From Clostridiales bacterium (GTDB lineage: Bacteria > Bacillota > Clostridia > Oscillospirales > Oscillospiraceae): a DNA stretch of 64,000 nt. The stretch is from contig CABIXV010000006.1 in the NCBI GenBank assembly GCA_902362775.1, positions 71,827 through 135,826 on the forward strand. The letters are read 5' to 3'. Position 1 is the first letter of the stretch. Every line of letters begins with the position of its first letter. Shown here piece after piece: positions 26,391 to 34,733 of this stretch. The notes below the pieces were generated by a model. The model did not search any database and was not told the origin of the DNA. It saw nothing but the letters and a program-made list of their open reading frames with translations. A program made the position numbers and the translations under genes.

Positions 26391-27401
26391 TTAATTCCGC
26401 TTGGTAGAATCCCGAAAAAAAACTTTCCCGCTGAGGGCCACATGATTCTGGCTCATACGATTTTCCGCTAGAGCGGCCATCAACTCCTCCGCCGCCTGAA
26501 TACCCATCTGGTCCATGGGCTGGCGGATAGCAGAAATGCCTGGCGAGACCAACTCAGCCCAGCCTTGGGCATCATAGCCGCAAACCCCGATATCCTCTGG
26601 GATGTGGCATCCCCGTCGCTCCAGTTCTTGTAGGGTCAGAAACAAGGTATGGGTATTCACGGCCATCACAGCCTTCCGCGTCCCCACCCATTTGGCTTTG
26701 AATTGGTCCAAGGCTTCCGGAATCTTTGGGTCCTTCCGCCCCACCAGGGCAATGGACTCATCCGGCTCCATGTCAAACAGCTCTTTGGCTCTCTGAGCAA
26801 AGGCGTCTCCCATTCTTCTTTTGTGGAAGTTGTTCACATCCAGTAGAAACTGGACCTTCTCAAAGCCCTGCTCCTTTAGATGAACCATCATCTGGCCGAT
26901 CATTTCTTCATGTTTTACATAGACACAGCCATAAGGCCAGTCTGTCAATCGCCGGGTGCACAGCACCACTGGGGTCCCCCGCTGGCACAGTTCTATATAA
27001 CGGTCCGATTTCTCCAGACAGGGAATAATGATAAATCCGTCCACCTGCTGGTTCTGACAAAGCTGTATGGCCTCCAACTCTTTGTCAGGATCATCGTCGC
27101 TACAGCACACCACTGTGCCATAGCCATATTTGTTGCACACATCCTGGATTCCAGTGACAGTCTGTGCCCCAACCTGGTACCGCAGAGTGTTCACTACCAC
27201 ACCAATCAGGTTGCTCTTCTTAGACCTGAGCGTCCGGGCCACATTGTTGGGCACATAGCCTGTCTGCTCAATGACTTGCTCGATACGGCGGCGGGTCTTA
27301 TCCGACATATAGCCGTAGCTGCCATTCAAATACCGGGAAATCGTGGTCTTGGATACTCCTACCTCCCGAGCAATATCTGAAATTGTTACCTTCTCATCCA
27401 T
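26391..27401 (-). CDS. LacI-family transcriptional regulator of the TctABC operon, 336 aa
   Basis: N-terminal helix-turn-helix (I-S-D-I-A-R-E-V-G-V-S-K-T-T-I-S-R-Y-L-N) and hinge helix V-A-R-T-L-R-S, followed by a periplasmic-binding-protein-like effector domain. It is encoded just upstream of, and in the same direction as, the tricarboxylate transporter operon, separated only by its own terminator, so it is probably the local regulator. Upstream, TATCGGTTTCTA (27429-27440) resembles a LacI half-operator and may serve autoregulation. Confidence 0.9.
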   Translation of the reverse strand: MDEKVTISDIAREVGVSKTTISRYLNGSYGYMSDKTRRRIEQVIEQTGYVPNNVARTLRSKKSNLIGVVVNTLRYQVGAQTVTGIQDVCNKYGYGTVVCCSDDDPDKELEAIQLCQNQQVDGFIIIPCLEKSDRYIELCQRGTPVVLCTRRLTDWPYGCVYVKHEEMIGQMMVHLKEQGFEKVQFLLDVNNFHKRRMGDAFAQRAKELFDMEPDESIALVGRKDPKIPEALDQFKAKWVGTRKAVMAVNTHTLFLTLQELERRGCHIPEDIGVCGYDAQGWAELVSPGISAIRQPMDQMGIQAAEELMAALAENRMSQNHVALSGKVFFRDSTKRN

Positions 27402-27803
27402 AATTTCTCCAATTAGACCGCCTTTGTGTATCGGTTTCTATGTATAAAATAACAAACCCCATCTATTTTGTCAAGCTGACGATATCCACAAAATATGATT
27501 TCATATTTGTTGAGTTCCTACAAGAACTTCGGACACACATTTATCTGTCCCAGCTGTTGCCCTCCTAAAATAACCTATCCCTAGTCATCGGCTCCGTGCC
27601 CTCTATCAGCAGTTAAAGACCACTTCCGGACGTGCCGGAACTGGCACGTGGCGGGACAGCCGCTGGAGGAAGATTTTGTCCGCATAAATGTCCGCTACAT
27701 TTTTCTATTGTGGACAACATTAACCTTGCTGATAGCACAGCAGCATCTAGTATAAAGTCTTTTTCAATACGCCCTGACATCACCTAGCATTTGCGCAGAA
27801 TCT
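27402..27803. other. Intergenic region with a possible gene remnant
   Basis: The first 80 bases hold the lacI promoter area. From about 27618 to 27755 a short plus-strand frame reads like part of a membrane protein (R-N-W-H-V-A-G-Q-P-L-E-E-D-F followed by a hydrophobic run) but has no start or ribosome site; it looks like a fragment. Nothing else is recognisable. Confidence 0.35.
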
Positions 27804-27904
27804 CCGCCAGCAGCGCCGTCACCGCCCTGGTCCTGCTAGCTGTATACGGGGGCTACTTCCTGGCTACCGCTCTGGCCTGCCGCCGGATGGCAAAACAGGC
27901 CTGA
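27804..27904 (+). pseudogene. Displaced copy of the BceB-type permease 3' end
   Basis: Collinear with 19982-20082 over 101 bp with no gaps and about nine mismatches counted by eye. The first 40 bases are identical, and the encoded tail differs only by Arg to Lys before the stop. Homology begins abruptly at 27804 and ends at the stop codon. It is either the original tail displaced by insertion of the 20-27.8 kb block or the remnant of a deleted paralogous permease gene. Confidence 0.85.
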
Positions 27905-28042
27905 GGCTGTACAAGAAAGAGGCGATCCACTGACGATGTATCCGCTGTAAATGGGCATATTCCACACTTACGGGGTGAGGTACGCTTTTATTCTTTCGCA
28001 CCTGTGGGCACGAAACTCTGTGAGGTTTTTTTAATAGTTTGT

Positions 28043-28075
28043 GGCCCGCCCATGGATATCCATGGGCGGGCCTTT
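28043..28075. terminator. Perfect 30-bp palindrome acting as terminator
   Basis: GGCCCGCCCATGGAT and its exact complement without a spacer, followed by TTTCTG on the plus strand and preceded by an A/T-rich stretch. It may end transcription of whatever gene the permease remnant belonged to. Confidence 0.7.
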
Positions 28076-28262
28076 CTGCCTTTCCCCAGTCGAGAGGGGC
28101 CTCCATTTCCCTCATGGGCCGCTAGCCGAGGCATTCTTTGCGTTTTAATGCAAAACAGTTGGCTCTCTAGCCATAAAGATTGTATAAAAAAGCTCTATGC
28201 AGGCCGGGAACAGGTGACTATAATACGGATGATTATTTTGGCTCCTGTTTGGAGGTATGTGC

Positions 28263-29672
28263 ATGACTAAGGACCTGACCCAAGGCAGTCCCATGGGACT
28301 AATCGTCCGATTTGCCCTTCCCACTCTGCTGGGGATGCTGTTCCAGCAGCTTTATAATATGGTGGATACCATGATCGTGGGCAAGCTGTTGGGGGCTTCC
28401 GCCCTGGCGGCGGTGGGCTCTACCGGCTCCATCAACTTTTTTGTCATCGGCTTCTGTATGGGGCTGTGCGGCGGCTTTGCCATCCCGGTGGCCCAGCGGA
28501 TGGGGGCCAGCGAGCCCTCCAAGATGAGGCGCTATGTGGCCAACTCCGCCTATCTCGCCGCCCTTTTCTCCCTGTTGCTCACCACGGCCACTGGTCTGCT
28601 CTGCCGCACGATTCTGACCGTCATGCGGACTCCGGCGGACATCTTTGACAACGCCTACACCTATATCTTTATCATCTTTATGGGCATCCCCGCCACCATT
28701 CTCTACAATCTGCTGGCCGGCATCCTCCGCTCCCTGGGAGACAGCAAGACGCCGGTGGTCTTTCTGGCGCTGTCCTCCTTTCTCAATATTTTCCTGGACT
28801 TCGCCCTTATCCTGTGGTTCGATGCTGGGGTGGCGGGGGCAGCCATCGCCACGGTGGTATCCCAGGGGATCTCTGGTGTAGCTTGCCTATGCTACATGGC
28901 CAAAAAATATCCCATCCTCCGCATGAGTCGGGAGGAACGGCGGCTGGACATCCACTCCTGCCGGGTGCTGTGCGCCATGGGAATCCCCATGGGCCTGCAA
29001 TACTCCATCACCGCCATCGGCTCCATTATCCTCCAGTCCTCCGTCAACGCCCTGGGCAGTCTCTATGTGGCCGCCGTAGCGGCCGGAGCCAAGCTTTTTC
29101 AGCTGCTGGCCTGTCCCTTCGACGCCATGGGAGCCACTATGGCCACATACTGCGGACAGAACGTGGGAGCCTGCAAGCTGGACCGGCTGGGCCGGGGCAT
29201 CCGCTCCTGCACGGCGCTGGGGCTGGGCTGGTCCCTCCTGGTGCTGTGCGCCATGCTGGCCTTCGCCCCTCAGTGTGCCATGCTCTTCCTGGACCCCAGT
29301 GAGGAACAGTTGGCCCTGCTGGTGGAACTGACCGCCCGGTATACTGTGATCCAAGTATCTTTCTACTTTCCCCTGGCCCTTGTGAATATTGTCCGCTTCT
29401 CCATCCAGGGGATGGGCTTCTCCACCTTCGCCATCCTGGCCGGGGTGCTGGAGATGTTTGCCCGGACCGGCGTAGCCACCCTGCTGGTCCCCATCTTTGG
29501 CTATACCGCCGCCTGTCTGGCCTCCCCCGCCGCCTGGCTGGCCGCAGACCTGTTCCTGCTTCCAGCCAGTATCTTCTGCATCTCCCGGCTGCGCAAGCTC
29601 TACCCCTCTGTCCCGGACAATGAGCGGACTGCCGACCCCGCCCCCGCTCTTCTGTCGGGCCCGGCCCGGTAA
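28263..29672 (+). CDS. MATE-family multidrug/sodium antiporter, 469 aa
   Basis: About twelve transmembrane helices. The MATE start region reads G-L-I-V-R-F-A-L-P-T-L-L-G-M-L-F-Q-Q-L-Y-N with D in M-V-D-T-M-I-V-G; the repeated internal half begins near residue 240 (M-G-I-P-M-G-L-Q-Y). It belongs to the MepA/NorM-like exporters of Firmicutes that export cationic drugs or metabolites using Na+ or H+. I prefer ATG 28263, six bases after GGAGGT, over the ATG at 28257. A TATAAT at 28219-28224 is a likely -10 element. Confidence 0.9.
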   Translation: MTKDLTQGSPMGLIVRFALPTLLGMLFQQLYNMVDTMIVGKLLGASALAAVGSTGSINFFVIGFCMGLCGGFAIPVAQRMGASEPSKMRRYVANSAYLAALFSLLLTTATGLLCRTILTVMRTPADIFDNAYTYIFIIFMGIPATILYNLLAGILRSLGDSKTPVVFLALSSFLNIFLDFALILWFDAGVAGAAIATVVSQGISGVACLCYMAKKYPILRMSREERRLDIHSCRVLCAMGIPMGLQYSITAIGSIILQSSVNALGSLYVAAVAAGAKLFQLLACPFDAMGATMATYCGQNVGACKLDRLGRGIRSCTALGLGWSLLVLCAMLAFAPQCAMLFLDPSEEQLALLVELTARYTVIQVSFYFPLALVNIVRFSIQGMGFSTFAILAGVLEMFARTGVATLLVPIFGYTAACLASPAAWLAADLFLLPASIFCISRLRKLYPSVPDNERTADPAPALLSGPAR

Positions 29673-29695
29673 GAGCAAAAACTTTTCTTCAGGAC

Positions 29696-29724
29696 TTGAC
29701 ACAGGGCTCTATCTATGATACAAC
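29696..29724 (+). promoter_or_regulatory. SigmaA promoter of the TRAP transporter operon
   Basis: Perfect TTGACA (29696-29701), a 17-bp spacer and TACAAC (29719-29724), 58 bases before the permease start codon. Confidence 0.75.
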
Positions 29725-29781
29725 AAGTAGCGTTGTTGCTTCAGCACTTTTAAGCGATAAAGTATTTGGGGAGGAACTCCA

Positions 29782-31758
29782 ATGGAAGAAAACCGACCAA
29801 TGGCCCAGCACGAGCAGGAACAGCTGGAAGCCAAGGCCCAGAAGCTGCTGGAGGAAAAGGAGGCAGAATCCCGCACCCGCTCCTACTCCGGCCCGGCAGG
29901 TACAGCAATCACCATCCTTCTGTGTGTGTGGACGGTGTTCCAGCTGTATTACAGCACCTTTGGTGTCATGAGCGCCATCAACCTGCGGGCATTCCACTGT
30001 ATTTTTCTGCTGGCTTTCACCTTTCTGCTCTACCCCACCTATAAGCGGGAGAGGCGGGTGCGGAAGCTGCCTCCGGTGTGGGACCTGGCGCTAGTCGTGC
30101 TCACCGTTCTCACCTTTGGCTATCTCATCTTGAATTATGAGCGCATCGCCCAGAACGGCGGCCGGATCAACCAGTTTGAGCTGATCATCGCCGGTGTGGC
30201 CCTGGTGCTGGCCTTTGAGGCTGCCCGCCGGGCCTCTGGCAATCTGGCCATCCTGGCCCTGATCTTCCTGGCCTACAACTGGTTTGGCCAGTATCTGCCC
30301 GGTAAGCTGGGCCACAACGGCTTTACTTTGAAGCGGGTGCTGTCCACCCAGTTCTGGGGGACCCAGGGACTGTTGGGCACCGGCATCGGCGTTTCCGCCA
30401 CTTACATCTTCCTGTTCGTGGTGTTCGGCGCCTTCTTGAAGTACAGCGGCTTCTCCCGCTTTATCAATGACTTCTCCCTGACCCTGGTGGGTCAGACCGC
30501 CGGCGGTCCGGCCAAGGTGGCGGTCCTCGCCTCCGCCCTGATGGGCATGATCAACGGCTCCGCCATTGCCAACGTGGCCACTACCGGCACCATTACCATC
30601 CCCCTGATGAAACAGACGGGATATAAGAAGGAATTTGCCGGCGCCGTGGAGGCGGTGGCCTCCACCGGCGGTCAGTTCTGTCCCCCCATTATGGGCGCGG
30701 TAGGCTTCGTCATGGCGGAATTTTTGAACCTGAGCTACACTGCCGTCATGCTGGCCGCCATCGTCCCCGCCTTTTTATACTATTTGGGGCTGCTGTTTGC
30801 CGTCCACTTCGAGGCCAGGCGGCTAGGACTGTCCGGCCTGTCCAAGGAGAACATCCCCGACGCTATGAAGGTACTCCGGGAACAGGGGCATCTGGTGATT
30901 CCCCTGGTGGTCCTCATCGCCCTGATGGCCATGGGTTACACCCCTCTATATGCCGCCGTCATCGCCATCTTTGCCACTATCGCCGCCAGCTGGCTGCGGA
31001 AGGACACCCGGATGACCTGGTCCAAGATCGTGGCCGCCACGGTGGAGGGGGCCAAGGGCGCTGTTTCCGTGGGTGTCTGCTGTGTTATCATCGGCGTCAT
31101 CATTGGCACCGTCACCCTCACCAGCCTGGGGTTGAATATGGGCTACCTCATCCTCTCCGTCGTGGAGAACAGCAGCATCTATCTCACTGGTCTGCTGGTC
31201 ATGATCATGTCCACTATCCTGGGCATGGGCGTCCCCGGAGTGGCCGCCTACGTCATCGTTCAGGCGGTGGCCGTCCCCGTTCTGATCGACGTGAACGTAC
31301 TGCCTATCTCCGCCCATATGTTCTGCCTTATCTACGCCTGTCTGTCCAATATCACCCCCCCGGTGGCCATGAGCAGCTATGTGGCCGCCGGCATCGCCGG
31401 CTCCAACCAGACCAAGACTGGCCTGCTGTCTGTCCGCCTGGGCCTGGTTGGCTTCCTGATCCCCTTCTTCTTCCTGGATAACCCCATCCTCCTCATTGGA
31501 GCCGACCCCACCGCCACCATCGCTGGCAGCCTGTGGGCCATGTTCACCGCCTCCATCGGCACTGTGGCCCTGGTGGGCGGACTGGAGGGTTGGTTCGTCC
31601 GCAAGTCCAGCTGGCCTGAACGTATCGTCCTCATCGCTGTGGCCCCCCTGATGCTCTATCCCGGAGCGGTCACCGACTTCATCGGCTTTGCCATCCTAGC
31701 GGCAGTCATTCTCTTCCAGTTCTTCACCCGCCGCCACGCCCCGGCACAGACTGCCTGA
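29782..31758 (+). CDS. TRAP transporter fused permease (DctQ-DctM), TAXI type, 658 aa
   Basis: The small four-helix DctQ-like part (about residues 38-150) is fused to a DctM-like large permease. The large part shows A-L-M-G-M-I-N-G-S-A-I-A-N-V-A-T-T-G, G-G-Q-F-C-P-P-I-M-G-A-V-G-F and a repeated second half. Fused TRAP permeases of this kind pair with TAXI-type binding proteins, encoded next. Sodium-coupled uptake of an organic acid is expected; the substrate is unknown. The N-terminal 35 residues are charged and cytosolic. The start 29782 follows GGGGAGG. Confidence 0.92.
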   Translation: MEENRPMAQHEQEQLEAKAQKLLEEKEAESRTRSYSGPAGTAITILLCVWTVFQLYYSTFGVMSAINLRAFHCIFLLAFTFLLYPTYKRERRVRKLPPVWDLALVVLTVLTFGYLILNYERIAQNGGRINQFELIIAGVALVLAFEAARRASGNLAILALIFLAYNWFGQYLPGKLGHNGFTLKRVLSTQFWGTQGLLGTGIGVSATYIFLFVVFGAFLKYSGFSRFINDFSLTLVGQTAGGPAKVAVLASALMGMINGSAIANVATTGTITIPLMKQTGYKKEFAGAVEAVASTGGQFCPPIMGAVGFVMAEFLNLSYTAVMLAAIVPAFLYYLGLLFAVHFEARRLGLSGLSKENIPDAMKVLREQGHLVIPLVVLIALMAMGYTPLYAAVIAIFATIAASWLRKDTRMTWSKIVAATVEGAKGAVSVGVCCVIIGVIIGTVTLTSLGLNMGYLILSVVENSSIYLTGLLVMIMSTILGMGVPGVAAYVIVQAVAVPVLIDVNVLPISAHMFCLIYACLSNITPPVAMSSYVAAGIAGSNQTKTGLLSVRLGLVGFLIPFFFLDNPILLIGADPTATIAGSLWAMFTASIGTVALVGGLEGWFVRKSSWPERIVLIAVAPLMLYPGAVTDFIGFAILAAVILFQFFTRRHAPAQTA

Positions 31759-31846
31759 ACCTTGTCCCGGACCCCATCTGTTGTTCCTCATCCTCCTGCC
31801 ACAGGGTGTTGGACATATGAAATCACATCGCAAAGGAGTATTCGAA

Positions 31847-32869
31847 ATGAAAAAGATCCTCTCTCTTGCCCTGGCCGCCGCTATGACCCTTTCTCTGCTG
31901 GCCGGCTGCGGCTCCAAGGACAGCGGCAGCTCCACCAGCTCCGCCAACAGCGGCGGCGCCTCCAGTCAGACCACCGGGACCCATGACCCGGTCACCATCA
32001 ATTTCCCCACTGCCTCCGCCTCCGGCGCCCTATACGCCGTCGGCGCCGCCATCACCAATCTGTGGGATACTGAGATCGATTATGTCAGCGCCTCCAGCCA
32101 GGCCTCTGCCGGCGGCATCGAGAACCTGACTCTGGTATCCGAGGGCGAGGCCCAGGTGTCCATTGCCATCTCCAGCAACTGCTACCAGTGCCTCAACGGC
32201 ACCGACAGTTTCGAGGGTTACGCCTATGACGATCTGAAGGTCATCGCCGGCCTGTACTTTAACCCCAATCAGGTGGTGGTCACCGAGAAGTCCGGCATTA
32301 CCTCTCTGGCCGATGTGGCCGGCAAGCACTTCGCTGTGGCCGCCGCCGGCTCCTCTGTGGAGGGTGAGTGCCGCAACCACTTCACCGCCGCCGGCCTGAC
32401 CTACCCCGACGACATCCAGGCCGAATATATCGACTTTACCGCCGCCGCCGATATGCTGGCCAACGGCACTATCGACGGCGCCTGGATTATGTCCGGCGCC
32501 CCGGCCGCCGCTGTGTCCCAGGCCCTCTCCTCCGGCTGCAAGCTGCTGAATATCGACGACGCCATCATCTCCTCCCTGCAGGAGCAGTACCCCTGGTACG
32601 CCCCTTTGACCATCCCCGCCGGCACTTATCCCAACCAGGACGAAGACATCCAGACCTCCGCCATCAAGATGGTCATGTTCTGCCGGGGCGATCTAGATGA
32701 GGAGACCGTCTATCAGCTCACCAAGACTTTCTGGGAAAATATTGATAAGTTGGGCGACTCCCAGGCCAATCTGAAGGGTCTGACTCCCGAGGAGGCGGTG
32801 AAGGATATCGCCGATCTGCCCCTCCATTCCGGCGCTGAGAAGTACTACACCGAAATCGGTGTGCTGTGA
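31847..32869 (+). CDS. TAXI-family TRAP transporter substrate-binding lipoprotein, 340 aa
   Basis: Lipoprotein signal peptide ending L-L-A-G-C (Cys21), a Ser-rich linker, and a TAXI domain with G-A-L-Y-A-V-G-A-A-I-T-N-L-W, S-A-S-S-Q-A-S-A-G-G-I-E-N and the C-terminal S-G-A-E-K-Y-Y. Delivers the ligand to the fused permease encoded upstream (89 bases away). ATG 31847 follows AAAGGAG. It ends at a strong terminator, closing a two-gene operon. Confidence 0.92.
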   Translation: MKKILSLALAAAMTLSLLAGCGSKDSGSSTSSANSGGASSQTTGTHDPVTINFPTASASGALYAVGAAITNLWDTEIDYVSASSQASAGGIENLTLVSEGEAQVSIAISSNCYQCLNGTDSFEGYAYDDLKVIAGLYFNPNQVVVTEKSGITSLADVAGKHFAVAAAGSSVEGECRNHFTAAGLTYPDDIQAEYIDFTAAADMLANGTIDGAWIMSGAPAAAVSQALSSGCKLLNIDDAIISSLQEQYPWYAPLTIPAGTYPNQDEDIQTSAIKMVMFCRGDLDEETVYQLTKTFWENIDKLGDSQANLKGLTPEEAVKDIADLPLHSGAEKYYTEIGVL

Positions 32870-32895
32870 GCTTCTCTATTGGACCGAATAATTTA

Positions 32896-32935
32896 AATAG
32901 CTCCGGGACCTGAACAGGTCCCGGAGCTATTTTTA
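32896..32935 (+). terminator. Terminator of the TRAP operon
   Basis: TAGCTCCGGGACCTG and its complement form a 15-bp stem with an AA loop, followed by TTTTTAT. Confidence 0.85.
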
Positions 32936-32940
32936 TCATC

Positions 32941-32949
32941 TTATCCACA
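32941..32949 (+). other. Consensus DnaA box
   Basis: TTATCCACA, exact consensus, in the gap between the TRAP operon terminator and the 3' end of mnmE. It pairs with the cluster upstream of mnmE; a single 9-mer could also be chance. Confidence 0.4.
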
Positions 32950-32973
32950 GGCCGCCGTTCCCTTTGGCATACC

Positions 32974-34356
32974 TTATTTTCCCACGCAAAACCGGGAAAA
33001 GATGCGGTCAGTGATATCCTCCCGGACCGATTGGCCGGTCAGCTCCCCAAGGGCGGACAGGGCCTCCTCCACATCGGTAAGCAAGGCGTCCGGGGTAATC
33101 CCCGCCTCCAGGGCCTCTCGGGCCCGGCCTACCGCCTCCCGGGCCCGACCAGCCGCCTCGGCCTGCCGCTGGTTGGTGAGCATCTGGCCATAAGAGGCAT
33201 CGCTGCCGCGGGGAAACAGGTATTCCACGGCGGCGGCCAGATCATCAAGGCCCTCACCAGTGGCAGAGCTGACAGCCACCGCGTGGGGCGCTTTTGCGCC
33301 GATCACCCCCAGGCTGCTGGCATTGCGGGCCAGGTCCTTCTTGGACACTACCAGTACCCAAGGTTTTCCGGTATCTGAAACGGTCCGCATCAGATCCAGG
33401 TCCTCCGGGGTGAGGCGGACAGTCCCGTCCACTATCAGGAGGATGAGCTCCGCCTGCTCTATGGCCTGCCGGGAACGCTCTACTCCCATCCGCTCAATGG
33501 GGTCGTCGGTGTCCCGAAGACCGGCGGTATCAATGAGGCGGAGGGTGACGTTGCCCAGTTCCACCCGCTCCTCCACCGTATCCCTGGTCGTTCCCGGAAT
33601 ATCGGTGACAATGGCCCGCTCATATCCCGCCAGCGCGTTCAACAGGGAAGATTTACCTGCGTTGGGCCGCCCCACGATGGCACAGGGGATCCCATCCCGA
33701 AGATAGCGCCCCCTCTGGTAACTGCCTGCCAGCGTCCGGAGCGCATCCTCCTGACCCCGCAAAATCCCATTCAGCTCCTCCAGCCGGAAGGGGTCTATGT
33801 CCTCGTCCGGGTAATCCAGTACCGCATGGAAATGGGCCATCACGTCCACTAAGGCGGAATAGATCTCCCCGATCCTTTTGGATAGAGCTCCGGCCAGCTG
33901 TCCGGCCGCATGGCGGGCCCCCTCCCGGCTTCTGGCTTCCAACAGGTCGCCCACCGCTTCCGCCTGGGCCAGATCCAGCTTGCCGTTCAAAAAGGCTCGC
34001 CGGGTAAACTCTCCAGGCCCCGCCTGACGGGCTCCCTGCGCAAACAGGGCCTCCAGCCCTAGAGAGAGCACCATAGGCGCCCCATGGCAGTGGAACTCAG
34101 CGGTATCCTCCCCGGTGTAGCTGGCTGGGCTCAGGCTGTAGGTACACAGCACCCGGTCGATGGGACGGCCCTCCAGGTCCAGCAGGTCTCCATAGACCAG
34201 GCAGCGGGGGGCATGATCCGTTAATCCCTTGGGCCCCAGCGGTTTGAAGCACTTTCCCGCAATCTCTACCGCCTGCGGGCCAGACAGGCGGAGTACCCCG
34301 ATGGCTCCGGAGCCAGCAGGAGTGGAGATGGCGGCTATAGTGTCAGTGTAGCACAT
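32974..34356 (-). CDS. mnmE: tRNA modification GTPase MnmE
   Basis: Works with MnmG to form carboxymethylaminomethyl/aminomethyl groups on wobble uridine 34. N-terminal tetrahydrofolate-binding domain (T-I-A-A-I-S-T-P-A-G near residue 6). The central helical domain carries a G domain with G-R-P-N-A-G-K-S-S (229-237), D-I-P-G-T-T-R-D and D-T-A-G (276-279). The usual N-K-x-D reads S-K-K-D. The C-terminal C-V-G-K catalytic motif is intact. 460 residues, normal length. ATG 34356 follows AAGGAGG. MnmG, the usual neighbour, is not in the window. Confidence 0.97.
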   Translation of the reverse strand: MCYTDTIAAISTPAGSGAIGVLRLSGPQAVEIAGKCFKPLGPKGLTDHAPRCLVYGDLLDLEGRPIDRVLCTYSLSPASYTGEDTAEFHCHGAPMVLSLGLEALFAQGARQAGPGEFTRRAFLNGKLDLAQAEAVGDLLEARSREGARHAAGQLAGALSKRIGEIYSALVDVMAHFHAVLDYPDEDIDPFRLEELNGILRGQEDALRTLAGSYQRGRYLRDGIPCAIVGRPNAGKSSLLNALAGYERAIVTDIPGTTRDTVEERVELGNVTLRLIDTAGLRDTDDPIERMGVERSRQAIEQAELILLIVDGTVRLTPEDLDLMRTVSDTGKPWVLVVSKKDLARNASSLGVIGAKAPHAVAVSSATGEGLDDLAAAVEYLFPRGSDASYGQMLTNQRQAEAAGRAREAVGRAREALEAGITPDALLTDVEEALSALGELTGQSVREDITDRIFSRFCVGK

Positions 34357-34503
34357 AAAAGCCTCCTTCGGTATGCGAGCCGACAGGAAGCGGTCCGCTT
34401 CCTGCAAAAACAGACGGCAAGTTTTTTGTCGAATTTTTACCCTTGACAATAATTATGGAAACCAAAATAAATCGTCTGCTCCCCAGTAGTTAACATAACA
34501 CGC

Positions 34504-34533
34504 TGTGGAAAACCCTGTGGATAATGTGGACAA
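34504..34533 (-). other. Cluster of three DnaA-box-like sites upstream of mnmE
   Basis: TGTGGAAAA (34504-34512), TGTGGATAA (34516-34524) and TGTGGACAA (34525-34533) lie in one orientation. The middle one is the exact consensus TTATCCACA on the minus strand; the others differ by one base. They are followed by an AT-rich stretch. This resembles an origin or a DnaA-responsive control site; no dnaA, rpmH or other origin-linked gene except mnmE is visible. Confidence 0.5.
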
Positions 34534-34651
34534 CCCTTGAAAACAGGGCATACTTTCTTCTGTGAAAATCAAAATAACGGTTTTGCGAAACTGCATATAC
34601 ATCTGCCAAAAAATAACCGGCATCCCTCGGGTCTCGGCGCCCACCTTACCC

Positions 34652-34718
34652 AAAAATGCAGGAAGACCGCCGCGCCCTGAGCCGGCCACGGTAGCCGGAA
34701 GGACGGGCGGCCTTCCTG
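34652..34718 (-). terminator. Probable terminator of the FAD oxidoreductase gene
   Basis: On the minus strand CAGGAAGGCCGCC and GGCGGTCTTCCTG form a 13-bp stem with one mismatch around a long GC-rich loop, followed by CATTTTTG. Confidence 0.55.
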
Positions 34719-34733
34719 TCCAGGGGGCCGGCC

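Noticed and set aside
27709..27717. TGTGGACAA as a further DnaA box
   Set aside because: A single non-consensus match inside a degraded intergenic stretch, best explained by chance.
20083..27803. A complete integrative element or transposon
   Set aside because: No integrase, recombinase or intact transposase is visible and the flanking repeats are diverged, so only an old insertion or rearrangement can be claimed.
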